Shown: positions 30,560 to 39,880 of the stretch, in pieces
Layout: each line of letters opens with the position of its first letter
Numbering within the stretch: position 1 is the stretch's first letter
Assembly (NCBI GenBank): GCA_017999365.1
Contig: JAGNLW010000003.1
Coordinates: 339,082 to 403,081, forward strand
Direction: 5' to 3'
Source of the DNA: Candidatus Aminicenantota bacterium
Lineage (GTDB): Bacteria > Acidobacteriota > Aminicenantia > Aminicenantales > Saccharicenantaceae
Length of the DNA stretch: 64,000 nucleotides
The notes under the pieces: model-generated
What the model was told of the DNA's origin: nothing
Databases searched by the model: none
What the model saw: only the letters and a program-made list of their open reading frames with translations
Translations under genes and position numbers: made by a program

Positions 30560-32374
30560 ATGCGTCTCGCCCCCCTCGACTGGATCGTCATCACCGTCAC
30601 GCTGCTCCTCTGCTTCGGCCCCGCCCTCTACTACCGCAAGCGGGCCGGCCAGAACACGGCCGAGTTCTTCGCCTCGGGCCGGGCCGTGCCCTGGTGGCTG
30701 GCCGGGCTGTCCATGGTCGCCACGACCTTCTCGAGCGACACGCCGAACCTGGTCACCGACATCGTCCGGCGCAACGGTGTCGCCGGCAACTGGGTCTGGT
30801 GGGCCTTCACCCTGACCGGCGTGGCCACGGTCTTCTTCTACGCCCGGATGTGGCGCCGCTCCGAGGTCCTGACCGACCTCGAGTTCTACGAGATCCGCTA
30901 TTCGGGCAAAGCGGCCGGCTTCGTCCGCGGCTTCCGCTCCGTCTACCTGGGCTTCCTCTTCAACTGCATCATCATGGCCACGGTCAACCTGGCCGCCTGC
31001 AAGATCGCGGCCATCATGTTCGGCCTCAACCGCTGGGAGACCCTGGCCGTGGTCGGCCTCCTCAATGTCGTCTTCGCCGCCCTGACCGGCCTGTGGGGCG
31101 TCCTGATCATCGACATGATCCAATTCTTCACCATGATGACGGCCGTCGTCGCCGCGGCCTTTTTCGCCGTCCGCGCGGCCGGCGGCCTCGGGACCCTGGT
31201 CACCAAGGTCTCGGCCATGACCGGGCCCGGCGGCATCAATTTCCTGTCGATGCTGCCGGACTTCAGGAGCAACTGGGACCTGGCCATCGCCATCTTCATC
31301 ATGCCCCTGGCCGTCCAGTGGTGGGCCGTCTGGTACCCCGGGGCCGAGCCCGGCGGCGGCAGCTACATCGCCCAGCGCATGCTGGCCTCCAAGAGCGAGA
31401 AGGACTCGCTCGGGGCCGTCCTGTTCTTCAACCTGGCCCACTACGTCCTGCGGCCCTGGCCCTGGATCCTGGTCGCCCTGGCCTCGCTCGTCATCTTCCC
31501 CCAGCTCTCCGACATCCAGGCGGCCTTCCCCCACCTCGATCCCAGCCTGCTCGGCCACGACATCGCCTACCCGGCCATGATGAAGTTCCTGCCGGTCGGC
31601 TTCCTGGGCCTGCTCGTCGGCGGGCTCATCGCGGCCAATTCCTCGACCAACCTGACCCACCTCAACTGGGGCGCTTCCTATCTCGTCCACGACTTCTACC
31701 GCCGCTTCATCAAGACCGACGCCTCGGAGAAGCACTACGTCATGGTCGGGCGCATCGCCACGATCATGCTCTTCGTCGCCGCCGGGGCCCTGGTCTTCGT
31801 CCTGGACACGGCCAAGGACTCTTTCGACATCATCCTCCAGGTCGGCGCGGGGACGGGCCTGCTCTACCTCGTCCGCTGGTTCTGGTGGCGGGTCAACGCC
31901 TGGTGCGAGGTCAACGCCATGATCTCGTCGTTCGTCTTCTCCATCCTGCTGCTCGTCCTGCGCAAGTTCGGGGTGGCCGTACCGACGCACTACGCCCTCA
32001 TCCTGACGGTCGGGGTGACGACGATCAGCTGGATGCTGACGGCCTTCCTCGGGCCCCAGACCGACCGCGAGACCCTGGTCAAGTTCTACAGGAAGGTCCG
32101 GCCCATGGGGCCGGGCTGGAAGGCCGTCCGCAAGGAGGCCGGCATCACCGAGGCCGAGGCCCGGGGGACCCACGAGAGCTTCCCGCTGGCCCTCGTCGGG
32201 TGGGTGTCCGGCTCGCTGACCATCTGGTCGGCCCTGTTCACGGTCGGCAACGTCCTCTACGGACGCTGGCTCTACGCCGGCGTCCTGCTGGCCGTGTTCT
32301 TCGTCGCCGGCTTCGTTCTCCTGAAGGTCGTCAACCGGCTGTGGGCGAACAACAAAGCGCCGGACGCGGCCTGA
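30560..32374 (+). CDS. Sodium:solute symporter (SSS family)
   Basis: A 604-residue inner-membrane Na+-coupled importer with about 13-14 helices. It begins with LDWIVITV and RRAGQNTAEFFASGR-type loops, then WWLAGLSMVATTFSSDTP, the family's sodium-site region in TM2. The member is longer than proline/glucose transporters and lacks substrate-defining residues I can name. Relatives in this size class include inositol/glucose-type and uncharacterised sugar or acid transporters. It is transcribed alone and converges with the glycine-rich repeat gene. Confidence 0.92.
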   Translation: MRLAPLDWIVITVTLLLCFGPALYYRKRAGQNTAEFFASGRAVPWWLAGLSMVATTFSSDTPNLVTDIVRRNGVAGNWVWWAFTLTGVATVFFYARMWRRSEVLTDLEFYEIRYSGKAAGFVRGFRSVYLGFLFNCIIMATVNLAACKIAAIMFGLNRWETLAVVGLLNVVFAALTGLWGVLIIDMIQFFTMMTAVVAAAFFAVRAAGGLGTLVTKVSAMTGPGGINFLSMLPDFRSNWDLAIAIFIMPLAVQWWAVWYPGAEPGGGSYIAQRMLASKSEKDSLGAVLFFNLAHYVLRPWPWILVALASLVIFPQLSDIQAAFPHLDPSLLGHDIAYPAMMKFLPVGFLGLLVGGLIAANSSTNLTHLNWGASYLVHDFYRRFIKTDASEKHYVMVGRIATIMLFVAAGALVFVLDTAKDSFDIILQVGAGTGLLYLVRWFWWRVNAWCEVNAMISSFVFSILLLVLRKFGVAVPTHYALILTVGVTTISWMLTAFLGPQTDRETLVKFYRKVRPMGPGWKAVRKEAGITEAEARGTHESFPLALVGWVSGSLTIWSALFTVGNVLYGRWLYAGVLLAVFFVAGFVLLKVVNRLWANNKAPDAA

Positions 32375-32398
32375 CCGGCGCACCCGGACGCGCCCGGC

Positions 32399-33448
32399 TC
32401 ACCGGAAATCGGTGTTGAACACGGGCAGCACGCGGGCGCCCTTGGGGTTCTCGCGGACGATGTTGACCAGGCCGATCTGGAAGCCCTTGTCGATCCTGAC
32501 CGCGTAATTGACGATGCCGATGCTGAGGCCCCTGACGGAGCCCCGGCAATAATTCAACGAGCTCACGGCCAGGCCCGAGAGCCGGCCGCCCTTGGCGACG
32601 TGGACCATCCCCCCGGCCAGGAAAGCACCCCGGAGGTCTTCGCCGCCGACGCCGAAGCCGCAGACGGCCAGGCCGCGGATGCGGGGCGCGCCCGCCCCGA
32701 CGCCGCAGAGGACGATGCCGTCGATGGACTCGCCGGCGCCGATCCCGATCCCGCCCACGGCGACGCCGGTGAGCTTTTCGCCGCAGCCGCCGCCGAGGCC
32801 CCCGACGAGCAGGCCGGTCATGGTCTCGCCGACCCCGCCGCCGAGACCGCCGATAATGACGCCGGTGACGCTGCCTCCGGCGCCGGCGCCCAGCCCGCCC
32901 GCGAGAAGGCCGATCGCATTCTCACCGGCGCCGACGCCCAGACCGCCGACGGCGATGCCGGCGAGGTTCTCGCCCGCCCCCGCCCCGAGGCCGCCGACCA
33001 CGATGCCGGTCACGTTGTCGCCGGCGCCGACGCCCCCGAAGGCCAGCGCGACGCCCTCGACGTCCTCGCCGGCGCCCGCGCCGAGCCCGGCCAGCGTCAG
33101 GCCGGTCAGGCTCTTGTCCGCGCCCGCGCCCAGCAGGCCCAGATGGACGCCCCTGACCCGGCCGCCGCCGGGAACGACGCCGAGCGACAGGCCGGTGACG
33201 ACGGCGTCGTTGTCCTTCTTGTGCGGCATCCACAGGGTGAAATTGACCCCCGCGACGCGCCGGACACCGCGGTCCCGGAAGTTGAATCGCAGGCCGGTGA
33301 ATTCCTTGGAATTGCCGAAGCTCAGGCCCCATTTCTCCGAAGGGATGTCCAGGCTCTGGGAGTAAAGGACGGGTGCCGCCGCCAAGGCCGTCCCCAGGAG
33401 GATCGCCGCAGCCACGGCCCTTGTCAAACGCCGGAAGGTACTCGTCAT
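32399..33448 (-). CDS. Secreted glycine-rich 16-residue repeat protein
   Basis: A 349-residue protein with a signal peptide (about 10-32) and at least nine tandem repeats of about 16 residues between about 105 and 255. The pattern is N-x-T-G-(I/V)-x-x-G-G-L-G-A-G-A-G-E. Less regular copies follow (LSGLAVSSLNYCRG, VRGLSIGIVNYAV). Such short aliphatic/Gly periods fit a narrow beta-solenoid. Proteins of the LA_2272 surface-repeat type look similar. An outer-surface location is inferred. The second ATG is preferred because GGAGG lies 8 bases before it but only 2 before the first ATG at 33454. Confidence 0.8.
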   Translation of the reverse strand: MTSTFRRLTRAVAAAILLGTALAAAPVLYSQSLDIPSEKWGLSFGNSKEFTGLRFNFRDRGVRRVAGVNFTLWMPHKKDNDAVVTGLSLGVVPGGGRVRGVHLGLLGAGADKSLTGLTLAGLGAGAGEDVEGVALAFGGVGAGDNVTGIVVGGLGAGAGENLAGIAVGGLGVGAGENAIGLLAGGLGAGAGGSVTGVIIGGLGGGVGETMTGLLVGGLGGGCGEKLTGVAVGGIGIGAGESIDGIVLCGVGAGAPRIRGLAVCGFGVGGEDLRGAFLAGGMVHVAKGGRLSGLAVSSLNYCRGSVRGLSIGIVNYAVRIDKGFQIGLVNIVRENPKGARVLPVFNTDFR

Positions 33449-33614
33449 AGCCATGACCTCCGTCAGGATTCGGGCGGAATACGCGCGCCCACCTTCATAG
33501 ACGCACCCGCGCCCGGATAAGTTCCCCCCTCCCGCTTTTCCCCCGGGGGGTCCCGGCCCTTGCCTGCCGGGGGGCTTCTAATGATAGAATGAGGCCGTCG
33601 TCAGGGAGGTGCCT

Positions 33615-33866
33615 ATGAAAAAACTCAGGATCTGGGCTTCGGTCGCGCTGACCCTCGGTTTCGTCGGCCTGATCTTCCTGCTGCTCATGTTCCTGGCCCT
33701 GGTCGACATCTCGCACGGTGAGACCGACCTCGCCGGCGAGTGGCTCATCGTCCGGCTCGGCCTGCTGGTCATCTTCTTCGTCATCGTCGCGGTCTTCGTC
33801 GGGACGGGGCTCGTCCTGAAGAACTTCCGCGACCGGGAGGACGGAAAGGGAGGAACGGATGTCTGA
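33615..33866 (+). CDS. Small two-helix membrane protein
   Basis: An 83-residue protein with two long hydrophobic stretches (about 8-30 and 43-68), a short periplasmic-type loop DISHGETDLAGEW and a charged tail DREDGKGG. AGGGAGG lies 5 bases before the ATG at 33615; the in-frame GTG at 33609 is inside that site. A TTGCCT/TAGAAT element (33560-33590, spacing 19) may be the promoter. Its stop overlaps the next membrane-protein gene by 8 bases, so the two are coupled. Function not recognised. Confidence 0.75.
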   Translation: MKKLRIWASVALTLGFVGLIFLLLMFLALVDISHGETDLAGEWLIVRLGLLVIFFVIVAVFVGTGLVLKNFRDREDGKGGTDV

Positions 33867-34506
33867 AACACGGCCAAGAACCCACTGGGGCCCGGTGCTG
33901 GCTCTCGGCGGCGTCTGGGGTTTTTCCGAGGCGGCCCTCGGGATGTACCTGCGGACGTGCGCCTCGTCCGTGTCGGGCTCGGTCATGACCGGCGCGGCCT
34001 TCCTTTTCCTGGCCGCCGCCTGGACGCTCTCGCCCAAGGCCCGGACCGTCGCGGCCGTAGCCGGGACGGCCGCCGTCTTCAAGCTCCTCGACGCCCTGCT
34101 CCTCGGACTGCCGGTCCTGCACGGCGCCGTCGGCAATCCCATCTTCGCCATCGTCATGGAGGGCGCGGCCTTTCTGCTCATCGCGTCCGTGGTGGCCAAG
34201 CCGCTGGCCGCGAAGCCTCTGGGACAAGCCCTGTCCGGCGGCCTGGGAGCGCTCGTCGCGGTCAACCTTTTCCCCCTGGTCAAGTACGCCACGGGGGTCG
34301 CGCCCTGTGTCACAGGCACGGCCTACCCGCTGGCGCTCTATTACGCCCCGATCGCCGTGGGGCTGTCCTGCCTGACCGTCCCGCTGGGCGTCCGGACCGG
34401 GGCCGCCCTGGCCGCTTTCGAGGCCCGGGCCTGGCGCCTGCGCTGGCTCTCCCCGGCCGCCCTGGCCGCGTCCTTCGGCGCCCTGGTCCTCATGAGGGTC
34501 CTGTAG
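33859..34506 (+). CDS. Integral membrane protein, function unknown
   Basis: A 215-residue protein with about six hydrophobic helices and short loops. It begins with HWGPVLALGGVWGFSEAALGM and has two Cys residues (ASSV-flanking C near 34, and VAPCVTG near 150). No transporter or enzyme motif is apparent. It lies directly before the molybdenum hydroxylase operon (1-base gap to the small subunit) and may be co-transcribed with it, but a functional link is not shown. Confidence 0.75.
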   Translation: MSETRPRTHWGPVLALGGVWGFSEAALGMYLRTCASSVSGSVMTGAAFLFLAAAWTLSPKARTVAAVAGTAAVFKLLDALLLGLPVLHGAVGNPIFAIVMEGAAFLLIASVVAKPLAAKPLGQALSGGLGALVAVNLFPLVKYATGVAPCVTGTAYPLALYYAPIAVGLSCLTVPLGVRTGAALAAFEARAWRLRWLSPAALAASFGALVLMRVL

Positions 34507-34507
34507 C

Positions 34508-35131
34508 ATGAGCGCCCGAGACGACGGGACCAAGGCCGGCGGCGTCAGCCGCCGGGACTTCATCAAGGGCATGGGCACGGGCGCCCTGGGCACGGCCGTC
34601 CTGGCCCCGCTCCAGGCCCAGACGATCGCGACCAAGAAGGGCCGCGTGCCCGTCTACGAACGCAAGACGATCGCGCTCACGGTCAACGGCACGAAGACCG
34701 AAGTGGCCGTCGAAGCCAACGAGACCCTGCTCGACGTCCTGCGCGACAAGCTCGACCTGACCGGGGCCAAGCGGGTTTGCGACCGCGGCGAGTGCGGCGG
34801 CTGCACGGTCCTCCTCGACGGCGAGCCCGTCTACGCCTGCATGACCCTGGCCGTCCGGGCCGACGGCCGGACGGTCCGCACGGTCGAGGGGCTGGCCGAG
34901 GGCGACAAGCTCCACCCCGTCCAGGAGGCTTTCATCGAGAAGGACGGCTACCAGTGCGGCTACTGCACGCCGGGCTTCCTCATGACCACGACGGCTTCCC
35001 TCGAGAAGAACCCCGCGCCGTCGCGCGACGAGGTCAAGCAGGCCCTCTCCGGCAATCTCTGCCGATGCGGCAACTACGCCAAGATCTACGAGGCCGTCGA
35101 GGCCGCGGCGAAAAAGATGAAGGGGGCCTGA
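34508..35131 (+). CDS. Tat-exported 2Fe-2S subunit of a molybdenum hydroxylase
   Basis: The electron-transfer subunit of a xanthine dehydrogenase/aldehyde oxidase-type enzyme, 207 residues. It has a twin-arginine signal, SRRDFIK (about 14-20) with a weak hydrophobic stretch. The plant-type 2Fe-2S motif is CDRGECGGCTVL...C (about 96-117). The second, helical 2Fe-2S motif is CGYCTPG and CRCGNY. As in PaoA, the Tat signal on this subunit would export the whole folded complex. The gene is followed after 1 base by the large subunit. Confidence 0.94.
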   Translation: MSARDDGTKAGGVSRRDFIKGMGTGALGTAVLAPLQAQTIATKKGRVPVYERKTIALTVNGTKTEVAVEANETLLDVLRDKLDLTGAKRVCDRGECGGCTVLLDGEPVYACMTLAVRADGRTVRTVEGLAEGDKLHPVQEAFIEKDGYQCGYCTPGFLMTTTASLEKNPAPSRDEVKQALSGNLCRCGNYAKIYEAVEAAAKKMKGA

Positions 35132-35132
35132 G

Positions 35133-37304
35133 ATGAGCACCGCGGAGTTCCGGCACATCGGCAAGGCCATCCCCCGCGTCGACGGCCGCGAGGTCGTCAC
35201 GGGACGGGCCAGGTACACCCACGACGTCCGGCTGCCCGGGATGCTCGTCGGCAAGGTCCTGCGCTCGCCGCACGCCGCGGCCGAGGTCCTGTCGATCGAC
35301 CTGGCGCCGGCCCTGGCCGTCCCGGGCGTCAAGGCCGCCCTGAAGCTGGCCGAGGGCAAGGTCCGCTACGCCGGCCAACAGGTCGCGGCCGTGGCCGCCA
35401 TCGACGAGCGCACGGCCGAGAAGGCGCTGGCTCTGGTCAAGGTCGCCTACAAGACCCTGCCCTTCGTCGTCGACTGGGAGAAGGCCCGCGACGAGGCCGC
35501 CCCGCGCGTCCGGGACGGCAAGGACAACGTCGAGGACCTCTACGCCTACGACCGCGGCGACGCCGAGAAGGGCCTGGCCGAGGCCGACGTCGTCGTCGAG
35601 CGGACCTACCGGACCGGCTTCGAGGTCCACCACCCGACCGAGACGCACGGCAGCGTCGCCGCCTGGGAAGGCGACCACCTCGTCGTCTACGACTCGACCC
35701 AGAACATCCACGGCGTCCGCGACGGGCTGGCCCGGGCCCTCAAGGTCCCGGCGGCCAATGTCACGGTCGTCAAGAACTACATGGGCGGCGGCTTCGGCAG
35801 CAAGCTCGCCCTCGGCGACTACACAGTCGCCGCGGCCCAGCTGGCCCGCCAGGCCGGCCGCCCCGTCAAGATCGTCCTGTCGCGCCGCGACAACGCCCTG
35901 TGCGTCGGCTACCGGCCCTCCTCGCACCAGACCTACAAGGCCGGAGTGAAGAAGGACGGGACGCTGACGGCCTTCTCCCTCGTCAACTTCGCCTGCGGCG
36001 GCATCGCCGCGGGCGACGAAGTGGCCGAGCCCGTCGTCGATCTCTACAAGTGCCCGAGCTGCCGGGTCCGCGAGCGCACGGTCTTCACCAACGCCGGCGC
36101 CCAGCGGGCCATGCGGGCCCCGGGCCACACGCCGGGCGCGTTCGGGCTCGAAAGCTTCATGGACGAGCTGGCCGCGGCCCTGGACATGGACCCGCTCGAG
36201 CTCCGGCGGAAGAACTACTCGACCAAGAACCTGGGCGGCACCGGCCGGCCCTACTCGAGCAAGGGCCTCGACAAGTGCTACGAGGCCGGGGCCAGGGCCA
36301 TCGGCTGGGAGCGGCGCAACCGCCGTCCCGGCGAAGGGCCGGCCGACGGCACTCTGCGGCGCGGCCTGGGTATGGCTTCGAGCCTGTGGTTCGGGGCCGG
36401 CGTGCCGGGAACGCTGGCCGACGTCGTCCTCTACCCCGACCTGTCGGTCGAGGTCGTCTGCGGCACGCAGGACCTCGGCACGGGGACGCGGACCCACATG
36501 GCCGTGGTCGCCGCCGAAACACTCGGGCTCGAGCCGAAGGAGATCACGGTCAAGCTCGGCAGCTCCGATTATCCCTGGGCGCCGCTCTCCGGCGGCAGCC
36601 TGACGGCGCCCTCCGTGGCCCCGGCCGTGCGCGACGCCGCCCTCAAGGCGGTCGAGCGCCTCAAGGCCGTAGCCGCGGCCCGGCTCAAGGCCGACCCGGC
36701 CGATGTCGTCATAGTTGGACGCACGTTCGCGCTCAAGAGCGACCCGGCCAAGTCGGCCTCATTCGCCGAGGTCTACCGCGACCTGCGCCGGGAGACCGTC
36801 TTCCACGGCGAGCGGGGCGGCATGCCCGACGACGCCTACGCCTTCAACACCTTCGGGGCCCACTTCGCCGAGGTCGAGGTCGACACGGCCACGGGGACGG
36901 TCCGGGTGCTCAAGTATGTCGCCGCCCAGGACTCCGGGCGCATCGTCAGCAAGCTCACGGCCGAGAGCCAGGTCGTCGGGGGCGTCACCCAGGGCCTGAG
37001 CGCCGGCCTGTTCGAGGAGCGGGTCATGGACGACGCCACGGGGACGGTCGTCAACCCCAACCTGCGCGATTACAAGATCGCCACTTCGCTCGACATCCCC
37101 GAGATCGTCCCGCTCTTCGTCGACGTCGACGACGCCCTCATCAACAACCTCGGCGTCAAGGGCCTGGGCGAGCCGGCCCGGGTGCCGGCCTCGGCGGCCG
37201 TGGCCAACGCCGTCTACAACGCCATCGGCGCGCACGTCCGCGAGATCCCGATGACCCCGCCGCGCGTCCTGGCGGCCCTGGCCCGAAAGGAGCCCCGGTC
37301 ATGA
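35133..37304 (+). CDS. Molybdopterin-binding catalytic subunit (xanthine dehydrogenase family)
   Basis: A 723-residue subunit that binds the Mo cofactor and hydroxylates aldehydes, purines or N-heterocycles. Family marks are GRARYTHDV and RSPHA at the start, GGGFGSK near 226-232 and MRAPG near 328. The catalytic glutamate lies in KGLGEPA near residue 675. The CO dehydrogenase-specific Cys/Ser loop is absent, so CO oxidation is unlikely. There is no signal peptide; it would be carried out with the Tat subunit. The stop overlaps the next start (ATGA). Confidence 0.94.
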   Translation: MSTAEFRHIGKAIPRVDGREVVTGRARYTHDVRLPGMLVGKVLRSPHAAAEVLSIDLAPALAVPGVKAALKLAEGKVRYAGQQVAAVAAIDERTAEKALALVKVAYKTLPFVVDWEKARDEAAPRVRDGKDNVEDLYAYDRGDAEKGLAEADVVVERTYRTGFEVHHPTETHGSVAAWEGDHLVVYDSTQNIHGVRDGLARALKVPAANVTVVKNYMGGGFGSKLALGDYTVAAAQLARQAGRPVKIVLSRRDNALCVGYRPSSHQTYKAGVKKDGTLTAFSLVNFACGGIAAGDEVAEPVVDLYKCPSCRVRERTVFTNAGAQRAMRAPGHTPGAFGLESFMDELAAALDMDPLELRRKNYSTKNLGGTGRPYSSKGLDKCYEAGARAIGWERRNRRPGEGPADGTLRRGLGMASSLWFGAGVPGTLADVVLYPDLSVEVVCGTQDLGTGTRTHMAVVAAETLGLEPKEITVKLGSSDYPWAPLSGGSLTAPSVAPAVRDAALKAVERLKAVAAARLKADPADVVIVGRTFALKSDPAKSASFAEVYRDLRRETVFHGERGGMPDDAYAFNTFGAHFAEVEVDTATGTVRVLKYVAAQDSGRIVSKLTAESQVVGGVTQGLSAGLFEERVMDDATGTVVNPNLRDYKIATSLDIPEIVPLFVDVDDALINNLGVKGLGEPARVPASAAVANAVYNAIGAHVREIPMTPPRVLAALARKEPRS

Positions 37305-38278
37305 GAGAATTCCGCATCGCCGAACCGCGGACGGCGGCCGAGCTGGCCGCCCTGTTGGCCGAGACGGCCGAGCCGGTCGCCCTGATGGCCGGGGGGACGG
37401 ACCTCCTCGACGAGCTCAAGAGCGGGGTCGCCGCGGCCTCGCTCGTCGTCGACCTGCGGCGGGTCGAGGGCCTGGCCGGCATCGCCCGGGAGGGCGGCGG
37501 CTGGCGCGTCGGGGCCATGACCCGGGTGGCCGACCTGGCCGGCCACGCCGAGCTCGTCAAGGACCACCCCGCCCTGCGCGAGGCGGCCCTGTCGCTGGCG
37601 ACGCCGCAGCTGCGCAACGCCGGGACGGTCGGCGGCAACCTCTGCCAGCGGCCGCGCTGCTGGTACTACCGCGACCCCCAGATCGTCTGCCGCAAGAAAG
37701 GCGGCTACAACTGCTACGCCTTCCAGGGCCGGAACAAATACCACGCCCTCTTCGGCGGCGGCAGCTGCTTCATCGTCTTCCCGTCCGACCTGGCCCCGGC
37801 CCTCATCGCCCTGGGCGCCAAGGCGGCCGTCGGGACGGTCAAGGCCGACAAGGTCGTGCCGCTCGAGGCCTTCTACGCCCTGCCCGACGCGGACGTGACC
37901 CGCGAGAACGTCCTGGCCAAGGGCGATTTCCTGAAGAGCGTCTGGCTCCCGGCGCCCAAGGCCGGCCAGCGCTCGGCCTACGTCAAGCTCAAGGAGCGCG
38001 GCACCTGGGACTTCGCCGTCGTCTCCGCGGCCATCGCGGCCGTCGTCGAGGGCGGCGCCTTCAAGGACGTTTCCATCGTCATGGGCGGCGTCGCGCCCGT
38101 GCCGTGGCGATTGAAGAAGGCCGAGGACGTCCTCCGCGGCCAGGCGCCGGATCCGGACCTCGTCCTCCGCGCGGCCGGCGCCGCCCTGGCCGACGCGGCC
38201 CCCATGCGGGAGAACGCCTACAAGACGGACCTCGTCCGGGCCGCTCTCGCGCGGGCCGTCGGGGCCGTAGCGGCATGA
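37301..38278 (+). CDS. FAD-binding subunit with extra 4Fe-4S loop (PaoB/YagS-like)
   Basis: A 325-residue FAD-binding PCMH-type subunit (LMAGGTDLLDELK near 28-40, TPQLRNAGTVGGN near 101-113). It carries an inserted loop with cysteines at 115, 120, 130 and 138 (NLCQRPRCWYY, IVCRKK, YNCYAF). The same insertion in PaoB and in 4-hydroxybenzoyl-CoA reductase holds a 4Fe-4S cluster. It suggests electrons pass through an additional centre. The ATGA overlap with XdhC continues the coupled operon. Confidence 0.93.
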   Translation: MREFRIAEPRTAAELAALLAETAEPVALMAGGTDLLDELKSGVAAASLVVDLRRVEGLAGIAREGGGWRVGAMTRVADLAGHAELVKDHPALREAALSLATPQLRNAGTVGGNLCQRPRCWYYRDPQIVCRKKGGYNCYAFQGRNKYHALFGGGSCFIVFPSDLAPALIALGAKAAVGTVKADKVVPLEAFYALPDADVTRENVLAKGDFLKSVWLPAPKAGQRSAYVKLKERGTWDFAVVSAAIAAVVEGGAFKDVSIVMGGVAPVPWRLKKAEDVLRGQAPDPDLVLRAAGAALADAAPMRENAYKTDLVRAALARAVGAVAA

Positions 38279-39285
38279 CCTACAGCTATCCCAAGCTCGT
38301 CGAGCTCCTGGCCCGCGGCGGCCGCTTCGCCCTGGCCACGCTCGTCGAGGCCGGGGGCTCGACGCCCCAGGTCCCGGGCGCGACGGCCGTTTTCTCCCCC
38401 GCCGGGCTCGAGGCCGGCACGGTCGGCGGGGGCCTGCTCGAAGCCCGGGTCGAGGCCGCCGCCAAAGAGGCCCTGCGCGACGGACAAGCCCGCCTGCTCG
38501 ACATCCGTCTCGACGCCGACCCCTCCGATATGGAAGAGGCCATCTGCGGCGGGACGGCCCGGGTCCTCGTCGATCCGGGCGTCGGTGCGGCGGCGGCCGT
38601 CTACGCGGCCGCCCTCGACGGCTTCCGGCGGCGAAATCCGGGGGTCGTCGCGACTCGCGTCACAGAAGCCGGAGTCGGCCTTCCTGTGACCGTCGATAGG
38701 CGCTGGATCCCCGCCGAGGCGGCAGCGGCCGTCCCGGCCGAAGGCCGCCCCCGGCTCGTTCCCGGATCCGGCGGCTTTCTCTTCCTGGAGCCCGTCCGTC
38801 CCCTACCGCGGCTCGTCGTCGCCGGGGCCGGACACGTCGGGAGGGCCGTGGCCCGGCTGGGGGCTCTGCTCGACTTCAGCGTCACCGTCGTCGACGACCG
38901 GGCCGAGTTCGCCAACGCCGCGAACGTCCCCGAGGCCGACCAGATCGTCGCCGCCGACATCGGCGGGACGCTGGCCGCGCTGGAGCCGGGGCCGGCCGAC
39001 TATTTCGTCGTCGTCACCCGCGGGCACGCCAAGGACGGCGAGGCCCTGCGGGCCGTCATCCGCCGGGAGGCCGCCTACGTCGGCATGATCGGCAGCCGGA
39101 CCAAGATCGGACTGATGCGCCGGGAGTTCCTGGACAAGGGCTGGGCCACGGAGGCCGAGTGGTCCCGGGTCCATGCCCCCATCGGCCTCGACATCGGCTC
39201 GAAGACGGTCGAGGAGATCGCCGTCAGCATCGCCGCCGAGCTCGTCCGGGTCCGCTCCGGGGCGGTGTCCGGGGGGAAACCGTGA
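38275..39285 (+). CDS. XdhC/CoxF-family molybdenum enzyme maturase
   Basis: A 336-residue cytosolic chaperone that binds Mo cofactor, helps its sulfuration and loads it into xanthine-dehydrogenase-type enzymes (role of XdhC and PaoD). The N-terminal domain has the family GGSTPQ and TVGGGLLEA segments. The C-terminal Rossmann domain has VVAGAGHVGRAVA (about 182-194) and ends with GLDIGSKTVEEIAVSI. It is overlapped at both ends by its neighbours, which fits stoichiometric production with the enzyme. Confidence 0.94.
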   Translation: MTYSYPKLVELLARGGRFALATLVEAGGSTPQVPGATAVFSPAGLEAGTVGGGLLEARVEAAAKEALRDGQARLLDIRLDADPSDMEEAICGGTARVLVDPGVGAAAAVYAAALDGFRRRNPGVVATRVTEAGVGLPVTVDRRWIPAEAAAAVPAEGRPRLVPGSGGFLFLEPVRPLPRLVVAGAGHVGRAVARLGALLDFSVTVVDDRAEFANAANVPEADQIVAADIGGTLAALEPGPADYFVVVTRGHAKDGEALRAVIRREAAYVGMIGSRTKIGLMRREFLDKGWATEAEWSRVHAPIGLDIGSKTVEEIAVSIAAELVRVRSGAVSGGKP

Positions 39286-39863
39286 TCTGGGCCGTCATCC
39301 TGGCCGCCGGGAAATCGCGTCGGATGGGCACCCAGAAGCTCCTTCTGCCCTTCGGCGAGGCCACCGTCGTCGAAGCCGTCGTCCGGACCGCCCTGGACTC
39401 CCTGGTCGAAGGGGCCGTGGCCGTCGTCGGGGCCGACGGCGAGGCCGTCCGGGCCCGACTGGAGCCGAGCGGGGCCGGGATCGCCGTCAACGAACGCTTC
39501 GCCGAGGGCATGCTGACCTCGATCCAGGCCGGGCTCCGGGCCCTGCCGCCGGAGGCCGAGGCCTGCGTCATCATGCTCGGAGACCAGCCCTTCCTGCCGC
39601 CCCCGGTCGTCGACATCGTGATCAAGGGCTACCGGGCGAGCGGCCGAGGCATCGTCATCCCGGTCTTCCGCGGCCGCCGCGGCCACCCCGTCCTCCTCGA
39701 CCTCAAGTACCGGGACGAGGTCCTGGCCTTCGACCCAGCCGACGGCCTGCGCCGGCTCCTGCGGGCGCACCCGGACGACATCGCCGAGGTCGAGACCGAC
39801 GATCCCAACATCCTCCGCGACCTGGACACGCCCGAGGACTTCGCCGGCCTCAAGAAGACCTGA
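39282..39863 (+). CDS. mocA: MocA-type molybdenum cofactor nucleotidyltransferase
   Basis: A 193-residue GT-A fold nucleotidyltransferase (LAAGKSRRMGTQKLLLPFG near 8-26, LGDQPFL near 97-103). MocA transfers CMP to Mo-molybdopterin, giving the MCD form used by xanthine dehydrogenase-type enzymes. Some homologues add GMP or act on other substrates, so CTP use is inferred from the operon. GTG start overlaps the XdhC stop (GTGA). Operon end: an independent promoter follows. Confidence 0.9.
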   Translation: MIWAVILAAGKSRRMGTQKLLLPFGEATVVEAVVRTALDSLVEGAVAVVGADGEAVRARLEPSGAGIAVNERFAEGMLTSIQAGLRALPPEAEACVIMLGDQPFLPPPVVDIVIKGYRASGRGIVIPVFRGRRGHPVLLDLKYRDEVLAFDPADGLRRLLRAHPDDIAEVETDDPNILRDLDTPEDFAGLKKT

Positions 39864-39880
39864 CCTCCCCGCAGGCCCGT

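Noticed and set aside
35133..37304. Aerobic CO dehydrogenase large subunit
   Set aside because: The characteristic active-site Cys loop of form I CoxL is not present; generic xanthine dehydrogenase-family motifs only.
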